A program made the translations under genes and the position numbers. The notes under the pieces were generated by a model. It saw nothing but the letters and a program-made list of their open reading frames with translations. It was not told where the DNA came from and made no database searches. From assembly GCA_023417655.1 (NCBI GenBank), contig JAEZFD010000064.1:1-29749 (forward strand): DNA of 29,749 nucleotides. The letters run 5' to 3'. How positions within the stretch are numbered: the stretch's first letter is position 1; each line of letters starts with the position of its first letter. Of the stretch, positions 1-8,161 are shown in pieces. Source of the stretch: Planctomycetota bacterium. GTDB taxonomy: Bacteria; Planctomycetota; Planctomycetia; Planctomycetales; Planctomycetaceae.

Positions 1-100
1 GTCGTGGAATTATTCTGCTGCGGAATGTTGTCCGAGGATCTCGATTGAGCCCCTCTGCCGGGGAATTCCGGTGACCTGTGTGAAAGGATTCGATCACCCG

Positions 101-913
101 ATGAACCGTATGTCCGTTGTTGCCGTCCGTCACAGACTGAGAAGTGCCGGACCCCTTGCACTCCTCTTCTGTCTCGCCGGAGCACCCGGGTGCGGTCAGA
201 GACCCGCTGTGGAGCCTTCTGCGACTGTTGAGAGGACTGCCGAAACCGCTGTCGAAACCACTTCTCCTGAAGTGCCTCGGACTCTCGTCACAGCCGAGGT
301 TGCTCCACTCGACGCACATGAACAGCAGGTCGATCGCCTGATTCAGACGCTCACACGCCCCGGACTGCCTGCCGAGGAATGGGAAAAGGCTCACGAGGAA
401 CTGCTGACTCTGAAGCACGATGCAGCCCTAGGTCTCGCCAAGAAGCTGACACAAGGGACCGATGTCGAGCGCGAGCTGGCAGCAACGACTCTCGCATTGC
501 TCGGAGCAGATGCTGTCGCCGCCGCACCGGCTCTCGAAGCCGCACTACATGACAAGGCTTCATTCGTCAGGGCAAATGCGACCGCTGCATTGCTGCAGAT
601 CCCTGAACGTTCCACGGCAGCCATTCCGACATTAATTCAACTTCTCGACGACTCCGATCCTCAGATCCGTCAACTGGCGGCCATGAATCTCGGTTCACTG
701 GGTGAAGAAGCGGCCCCGTTTGTCGATGACCTGAGAAAGCAGCTTGCGACCAACAAGTCACCTGAAGTTCTCACCGCCATGGCAGAACTGCTGGGCCGAA
801 TCGGTCCCGCAGCGAAGCCAGCTATTCCGGAACTGCAGAAGGTCAGTTTCTCACAGCCGGAAGAAGTTCGAGCCGTCGTCGAGGCGGCAATCGAGGCCAT
901 TCAGGCTCCCTGA
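101..913 (+). CDS. HEAT-repeat lipoprotein
   Basis: Secreted or membrane-tethered helical-repeat protein of about 270 residues; its partner is unknown. The N-terminus has a basic start, a hydrophobic stretch (LALLFCLAGAP) and a cysteine at about residue 31 in an imperfect lipobox, so it is probably a lipoprotein. A Thr/Pro/Val-rich linker follows. Residues of about 130-265 form several HEAT/PBS-type repeats (for example FVRANATAALLQI, QIRQLAAMNLGSLG, and GRIGPAAKPAIPEL). Such repeats usually make protein-protein contacts. I prefer the ATG at 101, because AAAGGA lies about 12 nt upstream and the signal peptide starts there. An in-frame GTG at 71 and an ATG at 110 are alternatives. A terminator-like hairpin follows at 960-987, so the gene is probably transcribed separately from the next one. 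Confidence 0.8.
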   Translation: MNRMSVVAVRHRLRSAGPLALLFCLAGAPGCGQRPAVEPSATVERTAETAVETTSPEVPRTLVTAEVAPLDAHEQQVDRLIQTLTRPGLPAEEWEKAHEELLTLKHDAALGLAKKLTQGTDVERELAATTLALLGADAVAAAPALEAALHDKASFVRANATAALLQIPERSTAAIPTLIQLLDDSDPQIRQLAAMNLGSLGEEAAPFVDDLRKQLATNKSPEVLTAMAELLGRIGPAAKPAIPELQKVSFSQPEEVRAVVEAAIEAIQAP

Positions 914-959
914 CGTGCCACCTCGGCGGGAACCAGTTACAACTTGAACACACGTTGAT

Positions 960-987
960 CACACTGGCCGGTCATCCGGTCAGTGTG
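960..987 (+). terminator. Intrinsic terminator after the HEAT-repeat gene
   Basis: CACACTG (960-966) pairs with CAGTGTG (981-987), enclosing a further CCGG/CCGG stem around a TCAT loop. A T-rich run (TCGTTGTTTTCC) follows. The hairpin lies 46 nt after the HEAT gene and before the UbiA gene. It also argues against starting the UbiA gene at the in-frame GTG at 983. Confidence 0.6.
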
Positions 988-1027
988 TCGTTGTTTTCCG
1001 GTTCGTCTTTCCTGCCCGGCGATTCGC

Positions 1028-1963
1028 ATGTCATCGACTCCGCTGTCACTTTATCGACTCTGCCGTTTTCCTGCTGTCTTCACGGCACTGGCGGACATCT
1101 GTGCCGCGTTCCTGCTGACGCACCGGGACTGGCAGCCGGGGACAGAGTTTGCCGCGCTCCTTGTGGCGTCGGCCGGACTCTATCTCTCAGGCATGGTCTT
1201 TAACGATGTGTTCGACAGACATGTCGACCTGAAAGAGCGTCCGCAACGTCCAATTCCGTCGGGGCAGGTCTCGCTTCCGTTCGCGATTCTGTTCGGCAGC
1301 GGACTGATGCTGACAGGTCTCATCGCCGCGGCCTTCGCAGGAAAATTCAGTCTGCTGGTCGCGCTGGCGTTGTGCGCTGCGATCTTCCTTTACAACGGAC
1401 TTCTTAAAAAGACACCGATCGGCCCTGTCTCGATGGGCCTGTGCCGCTTTCTGAATATCCTGCTGGGCGCCAGCAGTGCGGCCACTGTGGTATCAGATCT
1501 CTGGGCCCTTCCACAGATTTGGTACGCCGGAGCGATGGGCGTCTACATTACCGGGGTCACGCTCTTCGCAAAGCGGGAAGCAGAAGGGGCGCGAATCTCA
1601 TCGCTGCTCCCCGGGCTGATCGTCATTGATCTTGGGCTCGGAATGCTCGCGGTGTGGATTGGCGGACTTCTCCCGAGCTGGGGAATCCCGATGCCCCCCG
1701 GCAAGTTTCAGCCGCCGGAACCGATGTTCTTCCTGCTCGGAGCAATCGCACTCACGATCAATCGACGTGCCATCAATGCGTTGAGTAAGCCGTCACCGGG
1801 CATGATTCAGATGGCTGTCGGCGCCATGCTGCTGTCAGTGATCAGCCTGAATGCGATGGTGATCTATCTCTACCGCGGGCCAGAGGCTTTGAACTATGCA
1901 TTGATCACGTTGGCACTCGTCATCCCGGCGACCGTCCTGCGACGCTGGGTCTCGATGACGTAG
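1028..1963 (+). CDS. UbiA-family prenyltransferase, EboC-like
   Basis: Integral membrane prenyltransferase homologue of 311 residues that would transfer an isoprenyl group to an unidentified acceptor. The first Asp-rich motif is clear at residues 59-67 (NDVFDRHVD) and is followed by ERPQRPIPSG, a hallmark of the superfamily. Multiple hydrophobic helices span the rest. The second motif region reads CRFLNILLGASS and then TLFAKREAEG. This resembles the EboC branch (UbiA-like proteins of eustigmatophyte and bacterial ebo operons) more than the quinone-pathway UbiA enzymes with a second DxxxD. No other ebo gene is visible nearby, so the assignment to EboC is inference. ATG 1028 was chosen because the longer GTG start (983) falls inside the upstream terminator. 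The gene converges on the M28 peptidase with only 36 nt between the stop codons. Confidence 0.82.
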   Translation: MSSTPLSLYRLCRFPAVFTALADICAAFLLTHRDWQPGTEFAALLVASAGLYLSGMVFNDVFDRHVDLKERPQRPIPSGQVSLPFAILFGSGLMLTGLIAAAFAGKFSLLVALALCAAIFLYNGLLKKTPIGPVSMGLCRFLNILLGASSAATVVSDLWALPQIWYAGAMGVYITGVTLFAKREAEGARISSLLPGLIVIDLGLGMLAVWIGGLLPSWGIPMPPGKFQPPEPMFFLLGAIALTINRRAINALSKPSPGMIQMAVGAMLLSVISLNAMVIYLYRGPEALNYALITLALVIPATVLRRWVSMT

Positions 1964-1999
1964 AGCATGGTTCTTCGTCCGCACGCTGTTTGATTGTGT

Positions 2000-3199
2000 T
2001 CAGAAGACAGCGACGAGGAGAAGTTGAGCGGTTCGGGCGACCCACTTCCGCTCGTCATCAGAGACGCGTCCGGCTTTCAGCATATAGCCCGACTTGGCCT
2101 TCACCTGAGTGACGAAGAATCGCTGCATGGCCGAAAGCCGGATGTCTCCTGCCATTTCTGACTCCAACAGCTGTTCAGTCACGCGATAGACCGCTCGCGC
2201 TTCTTCAAGTTTCTGATAGGCAGGTGACTCCCATTCTGGAGCCACATCTCCGTTGGCGATGACGAACACCAGTTCGCGAATCACGCTGCAGATGCGGGCC
2301 GCTTTGTCGTACTCAATCTTGTCGGCCGTATCGTCGGGGGTGTGATAGTCAGGATGCTCACCTGTGGAAAAGAACAGGAAGGGGATCTGCTGATCCCGAA
2401 AAGGTCCATAGTCACTGCGAGTCCCGATCATGTCCGCCCCAAGTTGGGCAATCTCGAGTTTTTTGGGGGCCTGTAGATTCTGGAGAGCGTTGCGGACAAC
2501 TCCAGAATGTTCCGCTCCGATCACGAAGACGGTCGGCAGTCCCAGACCTCCCAGCGATCGGCCAATCATGTCTGCGGTCAGACTGAAGCGAATCTGCTCG
2601 ACCGGCATCGGGAGATGCCCCATAAACCATCGGGAGCCCCAGAGCAGGGACTCTTCAAAGTCAAACGCCACGAAAGCGACGCTTCGTTTGAGAGGAGTCT
2701 TCTTCAGTTCCCGAGCGACTTCAATGAGCATCGACACGCCTGACGCATTGTCGTCGGCGCCTGGAAAGACCTGACCCCATTGGACCCCCAGGTGATCGTA
2801 ATGGGCATTGATGATGATCCATTCATCTTTGAGAACCGGGTCACTCCCGGGAATAAAGCCACCCAGGTTGGCACCTTCTTCGCCGGCCTCACCTGAGTCC
2901 GCTCCTCGATCAGGAACGATCTGTCGCCATTCACCGGAAAAGAGTGGGGTCAGACCTGCTTCTTCAAAATGCGAGATGATGTATTTGCGTGCCTGTTCCT
3001 TTCCGTCGCCCCGCCGACCTCGCCTTTGGGGACTGGCGAGATATTCGATGTGGGGACGGATCTGACTGGCCGTGATCGGCTGCTGAGCGACAACTTCTGA
3101 ATGGGCGAGGCCAACCAGCAGCACAGCGATGAGAGTCAGACCGAGTCTCTGGCAGATTCGGCCGGCACAGAGACGGGACGAGAGTTGTAGGGGTTGCAT
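2000..3199 (-). CDS. Secreted M28-family zinc metallopeptidase
   Basis: Exported peptidase of 399 residues that probably removes N-terminal amino acids from peptides outside the cytoplasm. A signal peptide covers roughly residues 1-39 (hydrophobic LTLIAVLLVGLAHS, then AQQ). The full set of M28 co-catalytic zinc ligands is visible: H133 in NAHYDHLG, the Asp pair in GADDNASG (149-150), the catalytic Glu and ligand in DFEE (182-183), D210 in TADMIGR, and H286 in DYHTPDDT. The start is supported by GGGAG five nucleotides before the ATG. The gene is divergent from the small Tyr-rich gene across 210 nt. The exact substrate cannot be told from sequence; aminopeptidase is the usual activity of this domain. 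Confidence 0.9.
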   Translation of the reverse strand: MQPLQLSSRLCAGRICQRLGLTLIAVLLVGLAHSEVVAQQPITASQIRPHIEYLASPQRRGRRGDGKEQARKYIISHFEEAGLTPLFSGEWRQIVPDRGADSGEAGEEGANLGGFIPGSDPVLKDEWIIINAHYDHLGVQWGQVFPGADDNASGVSMLIEVARELKKTPLKRSVAFVAFDFEESLLWGSRWFMGHLPMPVEQIRFSLTADMIGRSLGGLGLPTVFVIGAEHSGVVRNALQNLQAPKKLEIAQLGADMIGTRSDYGPFRDQQIPFLFFSTGEHPDYHTPDDTADKIEYDKAARICSVIRELVFVIANGDVAPEWESPAYQKLEEARAVYRVTEQLLESEMAGDIRLSAMQRFFVTQVKAKSGYMLKAGRVSDDERKWVARTAQLLLVAVF

Positions 3200-3409
3200 C
3201 GAATCTCCCGAGAATTCCTGTTCTTCAGCCTGCTTGTAGCCGAAAAATCCAGTGAGTGTCTATGTCGACCTCATGCCAGACAGGGCTGACCAGCTGGATC
3301 TCGCGTCTTCAGAGATCATTTCTGGAAGTATTGCTGTCTGGATCGAACTGAATACCGGGTAGAGCTCCGCGGGGCAGGCCCCGAGTCAACTGATCCAATG
3401 GAGTGATTT

Positions 3410-3712
3410 ATGATCAGGCGTTCAATCACCGCCGGTCTTTTTGTCGCAGCCTTCATGACGATGGCTGTTGCGAACTCAGGCACAGCGGAAGCCGCTCCTC
3501 CAGGCCAGCCTACCGATTGGCAGCGGTTCTACTACTATCCATACGTCTATTATCCACACAATTTCCAGGCTCAGAACCAGAGCTATGACCATTTGTACTA
3601 CCGGTACCCGCAGCAGCGGCAAATCCCGGTGTACAACAAAGACTGGTACAACTTCTACCCAGAGAAGAAGCCCTATCACTGGGGAACACACTACACCATG
3701 GATGTGTTCTAA
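3410..3712 (+). CDS. Small Tyr-rich secreted protein, unknown function
   Basis: 100-residue precursor. Residues 1-28 form a clear Sec signal peptide (MIRRSITAGLF..., ending AEA before APPG). The predicted mature chain of 72 residues contains 15 tyrosines and 3 tryptophans (for example FYYYPYVYYPHNF), spread over the whole length, with no cysteine. GGAG at 3400-3403 lies six nucleotides before the ATG, which makes it a convincing translated gene despite its size. The composition suggests an aromatic, possibly aggregating or surface-associated structural protein, but I do not recognise a named family. It stands alone, divergent from the M28 peptidase. Confidence 0.75.
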   Translation: MIRRSITAGLFVAAFMTMAVANSGTAEAAPPGQPTDWQRFYYYPYVYYPHNFQAQNQSYDHLYYRYPQQRQIPVYNKDWYNFYPEKKPYHWGTHYTMDVF

Positions 3713-4395
3713 GACTCTTTTGCCGTCGATCTGAGTGGGGGCAACATTACCGCTCAATTCGGTCGGCAGAGGGGATGCGGGCGAATCTGACAAATTCGAC
3801 GCGGCTGCTGTGACCTCGGCCCTTGCCGTGGGACAGGTGTATTTGAAGTTCTGCCAGCAGAACCGGCAATTTGCCGCGAGAAGGCCCGCCGGGAGTTCCT
3901 CGGATCCGAACGCGTGTTCTGCACGGTTTCGTCCGAAGAAGACTCCATCGTCGGGGGGCGAGGCGAGTGACCATCTCGTATTGAGTTCTGTTGGATTGTC
4001 GGGCCCGGCTGCGATTCTCTGTGATGTGAGAGATTTTCGGGGGCGATGACACCTGAAGATCGCAGCCGTTTGGGCCCGGCGTTTTGAACGGAATTAACGT
4101 TCAAGAATGACATCGCTGGACGCCTGCCATCAATCTTCACGCGACGATTGCTCTGGTCGCGAGTGATGCGGGAAGACAACGGCTCCGCGATGGGTGGATC
4201 TCCAATTCGTTCAGTTCTTCCCGCATTTGTGCCGAGGACAATCGCTTCGAACCTCGGGTGAGATGCGCACCGATCAATCTGACTAATCACAGACTCTTTG
4301 CACAGGCCTGCTTCTTCGGCCGAATCTGCGACTTCAACTGAATTGCGAAGTTCCAGCAAACTTCTTGACTTCGATTTTCCGTGGCCTAGGTTTCC

Positions 4396-4596
4396 TCTAA
4401 CAACGCGGCAGTGATCGCTTCCGACGGGATCCCAACAACAACTGACTCTGATTGAAGTTGTGTTCGGAGCTATCTCCCGGGAAACGAACGAAGACGACTG
4501 CAACTTGCCCTGAGGCGGCGCGATTGTTGACAATCGATATCCAGAACGCGGCAAGGAGAAGCTGGGAGCTTTGAGGGGACCTTGCCGCGTTTTTTC
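4396..4596 (+). ncRNA. Candidate small RNA of about 200 nt
   Basis: A strong plus-strand terminator at 4545-4596 has no plus-strand protein gene within 830 nt upstream. A TTGACT (4365-4370), 16 nt, TAGGTT (4387-4392) pair could start a transcript near 4398. AACGCGGCA occurs at 4402-4410 and again as the 5' arm of the terminator (4545-4553), so the terminator's 3' arm can pair either locally or with the RNA's 5' end, closing the whole molecule. Internal stems are visible: CGGGA/TCCCG (4425/4475), ACAACT/AGTTGT (4438/4456) and the CGATTGT/ACAATCG hairpin (4521-4536). No match to RNase P, SRP or tmRNA signatures is apparent. The 5' end and function are inferred. Confidence 0.4.
4545..4596 (+). 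terminator. Strong intrinsic terminator
   Basis: A perfect 12-bp stem, AACGCGGCAAGG (4545-4556) with CCTTGCCGCGTT (4580-4591), around a 23-nt loop and followed directly by a run of T. The T run is on the plus strand only, so it ends a plus-strand transcript. Confidence 0.85.
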
Positions 4597-4900
4597 ATTT
4601 CTACCAATGGTTTGAGGCGACGACCGCATTCGGACTGGAAGCACAGAATTCCGAGTGATCGAAACAGACAGTGACTGATTTTGACCTGTCCACTTCGATG
4701 GCAATTTGCAATTCTCGTCCGCTTCCCGTCTCCCGAGTTCTTCTTCCAGATGCCTTCACCGCCATGAGCTATTGAGCGTGGCTGCTCCAGAATTTTCTGA
4801 ATTCATGGAAGATCGGTGGAACCCGGGTCGATAAGTAATTTGAAGCCCACCCGCGAATCCGCATCACCAGGAAGGAGAGCTGGATCGCTCTGAAATCGTC

Positions 4901-5944
4901 ATGTCTTCAACTCCCTTCCGAGCTGCGTTCTGGGCATTAGGTCTCGCATTTGTGATGACCACTTTGCTCGTTGTACCCAACCCCAACGAGATTCGTCTGG
5001 CGTTAAGGGCTCAACGCCAACCAATGCTTCCACATGAACGCATGCTGGCACAATTAGAGCAGGAACAGTCTTCCGCAGAAGAAGCGGAAGAAGAGATCGC
5101 CGTCTCAGAAAACACTGAGACGACTCCGGTCGAAACTCCTGCCCCTGTTGCTCAAGCCGTTCCAGCGACTGTTCCTCAGGCAGCGCCTGCTTCAGTTCCT
5201 GAAGTTCGCGAAGCTGTATCTGTGCCGCGCGCCGTACCGCCGGTTCAAGTTGCTATGGCGAATCCTACGGCTTCTCTCGGCCTAGCGCCGACTCGGGAAG
5301 AGGCTCCGGTCTCGGCAGCCCCAGCACCTGCAATGGTCCCTGAAACGACCGCTGTTTCAGCACCGGCGATGGCCTTGGCTGTTCCGAGTGCTCCGACAGT
5401 TCCAACGGCGGTTCAAGCTCCAGCTTCCGCTCCTGCAGCTGTTCCACCGTTATGGATCGCTGGGGAGACGAAGTCGACACCGGTCCCGCTGCCGCCGCAG
5501 GCCGCTGCAGCCAATCCGACTCCGGTTCTGGCGATCCCTGTTCCCGATCCAATTCAGCAGACAGCCCAGGCTCAGTCTCCAACGACCGTGAAGTCGTCTG
5601 TCTTCCCTGAAGCGGAAGGCCTGTCGACTCATAATCATGGTGCGAACAGCCGAAAATTGATGTCCAGCGAGGGGATTGATATTCGCCCTGGCGAACGTCC
5701 AGCAACCTGGTCTTATCGCTTTGAAGACGCTCCGATTGCGTCCGTCCTCAATGTGTTGGCCGAACACTCAGGATCGACGATCATTCTGGATCCGAATGTG
5801 GCCGGTGATTTCTCCGGACAATTCACCGACGCAGATCCGATGCAGGTCCTTGCGATGGTCATTAAATCGCGCCAGTACACAGTGTCCCGTCGTGGAACCT
5901 ATCTTCTCATCGGGACCAGAGAATCCCGCCCAGTCAGCCGCTAG
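4901..5944 (+). CDS. Membrane-anchored protein with a single STN (secretin N-terminal) domain
   Basis: 347 residues. One hydrophobic segment at about 8-26 (FWALGLAFVMTTLLVV) is a signal anchor. Residues 50-230 form a low-complexity stretch rich in Ala, Pro and Val that could span the periplasm. The C-terminal 85 residues resemble the STN domain of secretins and TonB-dependent receptors: WSYRFEDAPIASVLNVLAE, then IILDPNVAGDFSGQF, PMQVLAMVIKSRQYTV and GTYLLIG. No secretin pore domain follows; the protein simply ends. It may be a periplasmic docking or pilotin-like partner of a secretion or pilus system encoded elsewhere (inference). AGGAG at 4873-4877 is 23 nt from the ATG, too far for a usual ribosome-binding site, so the start is less certain than the frame. 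Confidence 0.72.
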   Translation: MSSTPFRAAFWALGLAFVMTTLLVVPNPNEIRLALRAQRQPMLPHERMLAQLEQEQSSAEEAEEEIAVSENTETTPVETPAPVAQAVPATVPQAAPASVPEVREAVSVPRAVPPVQVAMANPTASLGLAPTREEAPVSAAPAPAMVPETTAVSAPAMALAVPSAPTVPTAVQAPASAPAAVPPLWIAGETKSTPVPLPPQAAAANPTPVLAIPVPDPIQQTAQAQSPTTVKSSVFPEAEGLSTHNHGANSRKLMSSEGIDIRPGERPATWSYRFEDAPIASVLNVLAEHSGSTIILDPNVAGDFSGQFTDADPMQVLAMVIKSRQYTVSRRGTYLLIGTRESRPVSR

Positions 5945-6384
5945 TTGGAGCCTGCACGAAGCCGCTTTCATCCAACATGATCTGAAGCGACGACCTCATT
6001 TAGAAGTGCCGTTTGGATAGCGATCTGAGCTATTCATAACGGCACTTTGGCGATTTCATCGCCAAGTGACCTGTTGAGGGGTCATGCCACCTGCGAGTCA
6101 CTACTTTAATAAAGTCGCCGGCGTGAGGTCGGGTGACTTATCCGCAGAGAGACGACATGACTTGTCGTCTGCTCGCTCTTAATACACGCGACTATGTGAT
6201 TTCAGACTGAGGAATGTCCACTAACCTCGGGACCACTGGATAGCTCCCTCGTCAGGGGATGTATTAGGTCAGGTCGTCCATCACGAGGGGTAAGCGCGTT
6301 TTGCTTTTGGGGTCCGCTCGTCTCCTGCTTGGGGGATTGAATCCTTCGTCAATCGAGCCGCATGCTGCGCGCGGACGAGCGAGA
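5945..6384. other. Hairpin-rich gap between convergent genes
   Basis: 440 nt between the 3' ends of the STN gene (+) and glycerate kinase (-), with no plausible protein gene. It holds at least five stems: 6004-6047, 6047-6065, AGACGACA/TGTCGTCT (6150-6157 with 6163-6170), CCCTCGT/ACGAGGG (6246-6252 with 6283-6289) and CGCTCGTC/GACGAGCG (6315-6322 with 6374-6381). The first two probably act in termination; the rest are unexplained. Confidence 0.5.
6004..6065. terminator. Tandem hairpins, probable transcription end of the STN gene
   Basis: AAGTGCCGTT (6004-6013) pairs with AACGGCACTT (6038-6047), with an inner ATAGC/GCTAT stem in its loop. A second stem follows at once: TTGGCGAT (6047-6054) with ATCGCCAA (6058-6065). 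Neither is followed by a long T run, so termination may need a factor or be partial. Confidence 0.45.
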
Positions 6385-7758
6385 TCAAAGTGCCTTAAAC
6401 AGGCCGACCCGCAAGTCCATGACGTTCGTGTGCGTCGGACCCGTTTTCAGAAGTGCACCGAAGTGTTCAAAGAACGGATAGGAATTGTTCGCGGCCAAGT
6501 ATTCTTCCGGCACAAACTGGCTGGCCCGAATCTCCTCAATCAGTGCTTGATCCACGATGGCCCCTGCGGCGTCAGTTGGTCCATCTTCCCCGTCGGTCCC
6601 GCCTGATAAAAACGCGATCTCCGGGAGGGAGGACTGCGCCGCGAGATAAGTGGTCGCTGCGAGTACGACCTCCTGATTCCGCCCTCCTTTCTGAGGACCA
6701 TCCGTTTTCGTTAGTTCAACGGTCGGTTCACCTCCGGAGATGAGACAGCAGGGTTGCTTCGTCCTGTGATCTTCTTCGGTCATTCTGAGCATGAACTTAG
6801 CGAGTCTCCTGCCTTCCTCTGAGGCGATGCCTGACTGATCTGACTCGATGAAAACTACATCATATCCGAGCTTTTTCGCTTGGCTGCTGGCGGCTTTGAC
6901 AGCAGTCTGGTTGTTTCCAATCACCGTGTTGGTTGTCTGGCAATCAGCGCGCGAAACAGGAGTTGATTGACCCAATAATTTTTCGATCGCCTCGAAAATC
7001 GATTTAGGAATCCGCTCACCACTTTTTGACTGAAAATGCTGTAAGAGCAGGATCGCACGTTGAGGATCGGGGGGAATGTCGACGGTGGGGCCTGACGCAA
7101 TCACATTCAGGGGGTCACCAATCACATCCGAAATAATGAGCCCTTCCAGTCGGCCTGCTGTGCAATGTCGAAAAAGGCCCCCGCTTTTAAACCTGGAGAG
7201 GCAACCTCGAACGCAATTTAGCTCCTGGATGGTTGCACCATTCCGCATGAGGATCCGAGTGACGGACAGCTTGTCCTCAAGAGAAATCCCCTCAACAGGG
7301 GAGGGCATCAAGGCGCTTCCGCCACCTGAAATCAGTGCAATGCACAGGTCTTGCGGCCGGAGAGATCCCACGAGTCGAATCATCTCGTCGACTCCGTCGA
7401 CGCCAGCTTGTGTCGGCTCGTTCTGCCCCGGTGCTCTGGCGGAATGCAGATGAATCGCTTGCGTTGGACAAACGCAGTCCGCAGGAACATTGATCCAGCC
7501 GGTCGTGCGAGACAGCCATTCTGGTCCCAATGCCTTTTCAAGACCAAGGACCATTCCCGCTCCTGCTTTTCCACCACCAACGACACAGATGCGGCTGTCT
7601 GATTCTGCTCGCCACGGACGCCCGCCAATCGTCAGTCCGTCGTTCGTTATGGCAACGTGGTTTCTCACCAAGCAGCTCGAGTCGACCGCAGCAACCGCCG
7701 TTCTGAAAATTTCCACCGCGTCGGTCGCGTACTTGGACCAGAGTCGGGAAGGGCGCAT
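6385..7758 (-). CDS. Glycerate 2-kinase (DUF4147 / MOFRL family)
   Basis: Cytoplasmic kinase of 457 residues, predicted to phosphorylate D-glycerate to 2-phosphoglycerate with ATP, linking glycerate from glyoxylate or serine metabolism to lower glycolysis. Family motifs are present in order: GGGKAGAG (61-68), ISGGGSAL (143-150), ISDVIGDP (209-216) and ASGPTVD in the N-terminal domain, then ISGGEPTVEL (340-349), GGRNQEV (358-364), GGTDGEDGPTDAAG (386-399) and a final TGPTHTNVMDL typical of the MOFRL domain. The length is as usual for the family. ATG 7758 is preceded by AGG at a plausible distance. Two tRNA genes lie upstream on the same strand. No other glycerate or glyoxylate gene is adjacent. 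Confidence 0.92.
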   Translation of the reverse strand: MRPSRLWSKYATDAVEIFRTAVAAVDSSCLVRNHVAITNDGLTIGGRPWRAESDSRICVVGGGKAGAGMVLGLEKALGPEWLSRTTGWINVPADCVCPTQAIHLHSARAPGQNEPTQAGVDGVDEMIRLVGSLRPQDLCIALISGGGSALMPSPVEGISLEDKLSVTRILMRNGATIQELNCVRGCLSRFKSGGLFRHCTAGRLEGLIISDVIGDPLNVIASGPTVDIPPDPQRAILLLQHFQSKSGERIPKSIFEAIEKLLGQSTPVSRADCQTTNTVIGNNQTAVKAASSQAKKLGYDVVFIESDQSGIASEEGRRLAKFMLRMTEEDHRTKQPCCLISGGEPTVELTKTDGPQKGGRNQEVVLAATTYLAAQSSLPEIAFLSGGTDGEDGPTDAAGAIVDQALIEEIRASQFVPEEYLAANNSYPFFEHFGALLKTGPTHTNVMDLRVGLFKAL

Positions 7759-7962
7759 GGTTCAACCTGCAGCAGGGACCTGGAATGGGCAACGATAAGA
7801 GTCACCCGCCGCTGATGTTGTCGAGGAATGGCTCAGACAACAAGGGAAGAGGAGAGAGTCTGTTCGCCCAGAGAGAATGGGGACGAGACGGAGGAAGATG
7901 GCCGTGAGGCCTAAGACCCGATTGGTCTTCGTCCCAGGCCGCCGCTCCGGTGTCAGACAAAA

Positions 7963-8035
7963 AGCCACCGGTCAGATTTGAACTGACGACCTACGCTTTA
8001 CGAAAGCGTCGCTCTGCCGACTGAGCTACGGTGGC
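7963..8035 (-). tRNA. tRNA-Thr (anticodon CGU)
   Basis: Read on the minus strand, the 7-bp acceptor stem GCCACCG/CGGTGGC closes a full cloverleaf of 73 nt including the discriminator. The D arm contains TAGCTCAGTCGGCAGAGC. The anticodon stem ACGCT/AGCGT encloses the loop TTCGTAA, giving anticodon CGT (reads ACG). The T arm has GTTCAAATC. CCA is not encoded; a T run follows the 3' end. Confidence 0.93.
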
Positions 8036-8087
8036 GAAATCGCTCCGAAGTGCAGCGCAGGGCTGCGACAGTAGAGAGGAAGAAAAA

Positions 8088-8161
8088 TGCGCCCGACTGG
8101 ACTCGAACCAGTGACCTCATGCATGTCAAGCATGCACTCTAACCAACTGAGCTACGGGCGC
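8088..8161 (-). tRNA. tRNA-Val (anticodon GAC)
   Basis: Minus-strand cloverleaf of 74 nt with acceptor stem GCGCCCG/CGGGCGC and discriminator A. The D arm is TAGCTCAGTTGGTTAGAG, the anticodon stem CATGC/GCATG encloses TTGACAT (anticodon GAC, reads GTC), and the T arm has GGTTCGAGTCC. CCA is not encoded. It lies 52 nt upstream of tRNA-Thr and is probably cotranscribed with it. Confidence 0.93.

Larger units (their letters stand above)
3713..4900. other. 1.2 kb gap between genes
   Basis: No convincing protein gene. A long open frame on the minus strand (3754-4704) is rich in Arg, Ser and Pro, has no recognisable domain and no ribosome-binding site, so I treat it as chance. The informative content is at the right end: a promoter-like pair, paired repeats and a perfect terminator between about 4365 and 4596, described separately. 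The last 300 nt (4600-4900) presumably carry the promoter of the STN-domain gene. Confidence 0.5.

Noticed and set aside
983..1027. Longer UbiA start at GTG 983.
   Set aside because: It lies inside the upstream terminator hairpin and adds residues unlike the family.
3550..3558. A perfect DnaA-box-like TTATCCACA.
   Set aside because: Single copy inside a coding sequence, far from the parS cluster, with no neighbours; not evidence of an origin.
3754..4704. A 316-codon open frame on the minus strand in the gap after the Tyr-rich gene.
   Set aside because: Arg/Ser/Pro-rich composition without hydrophobic periodicity, no domain, no ribosome-binding site, and it runs antisense through the strong plus-strand terminator at 4545-4596.
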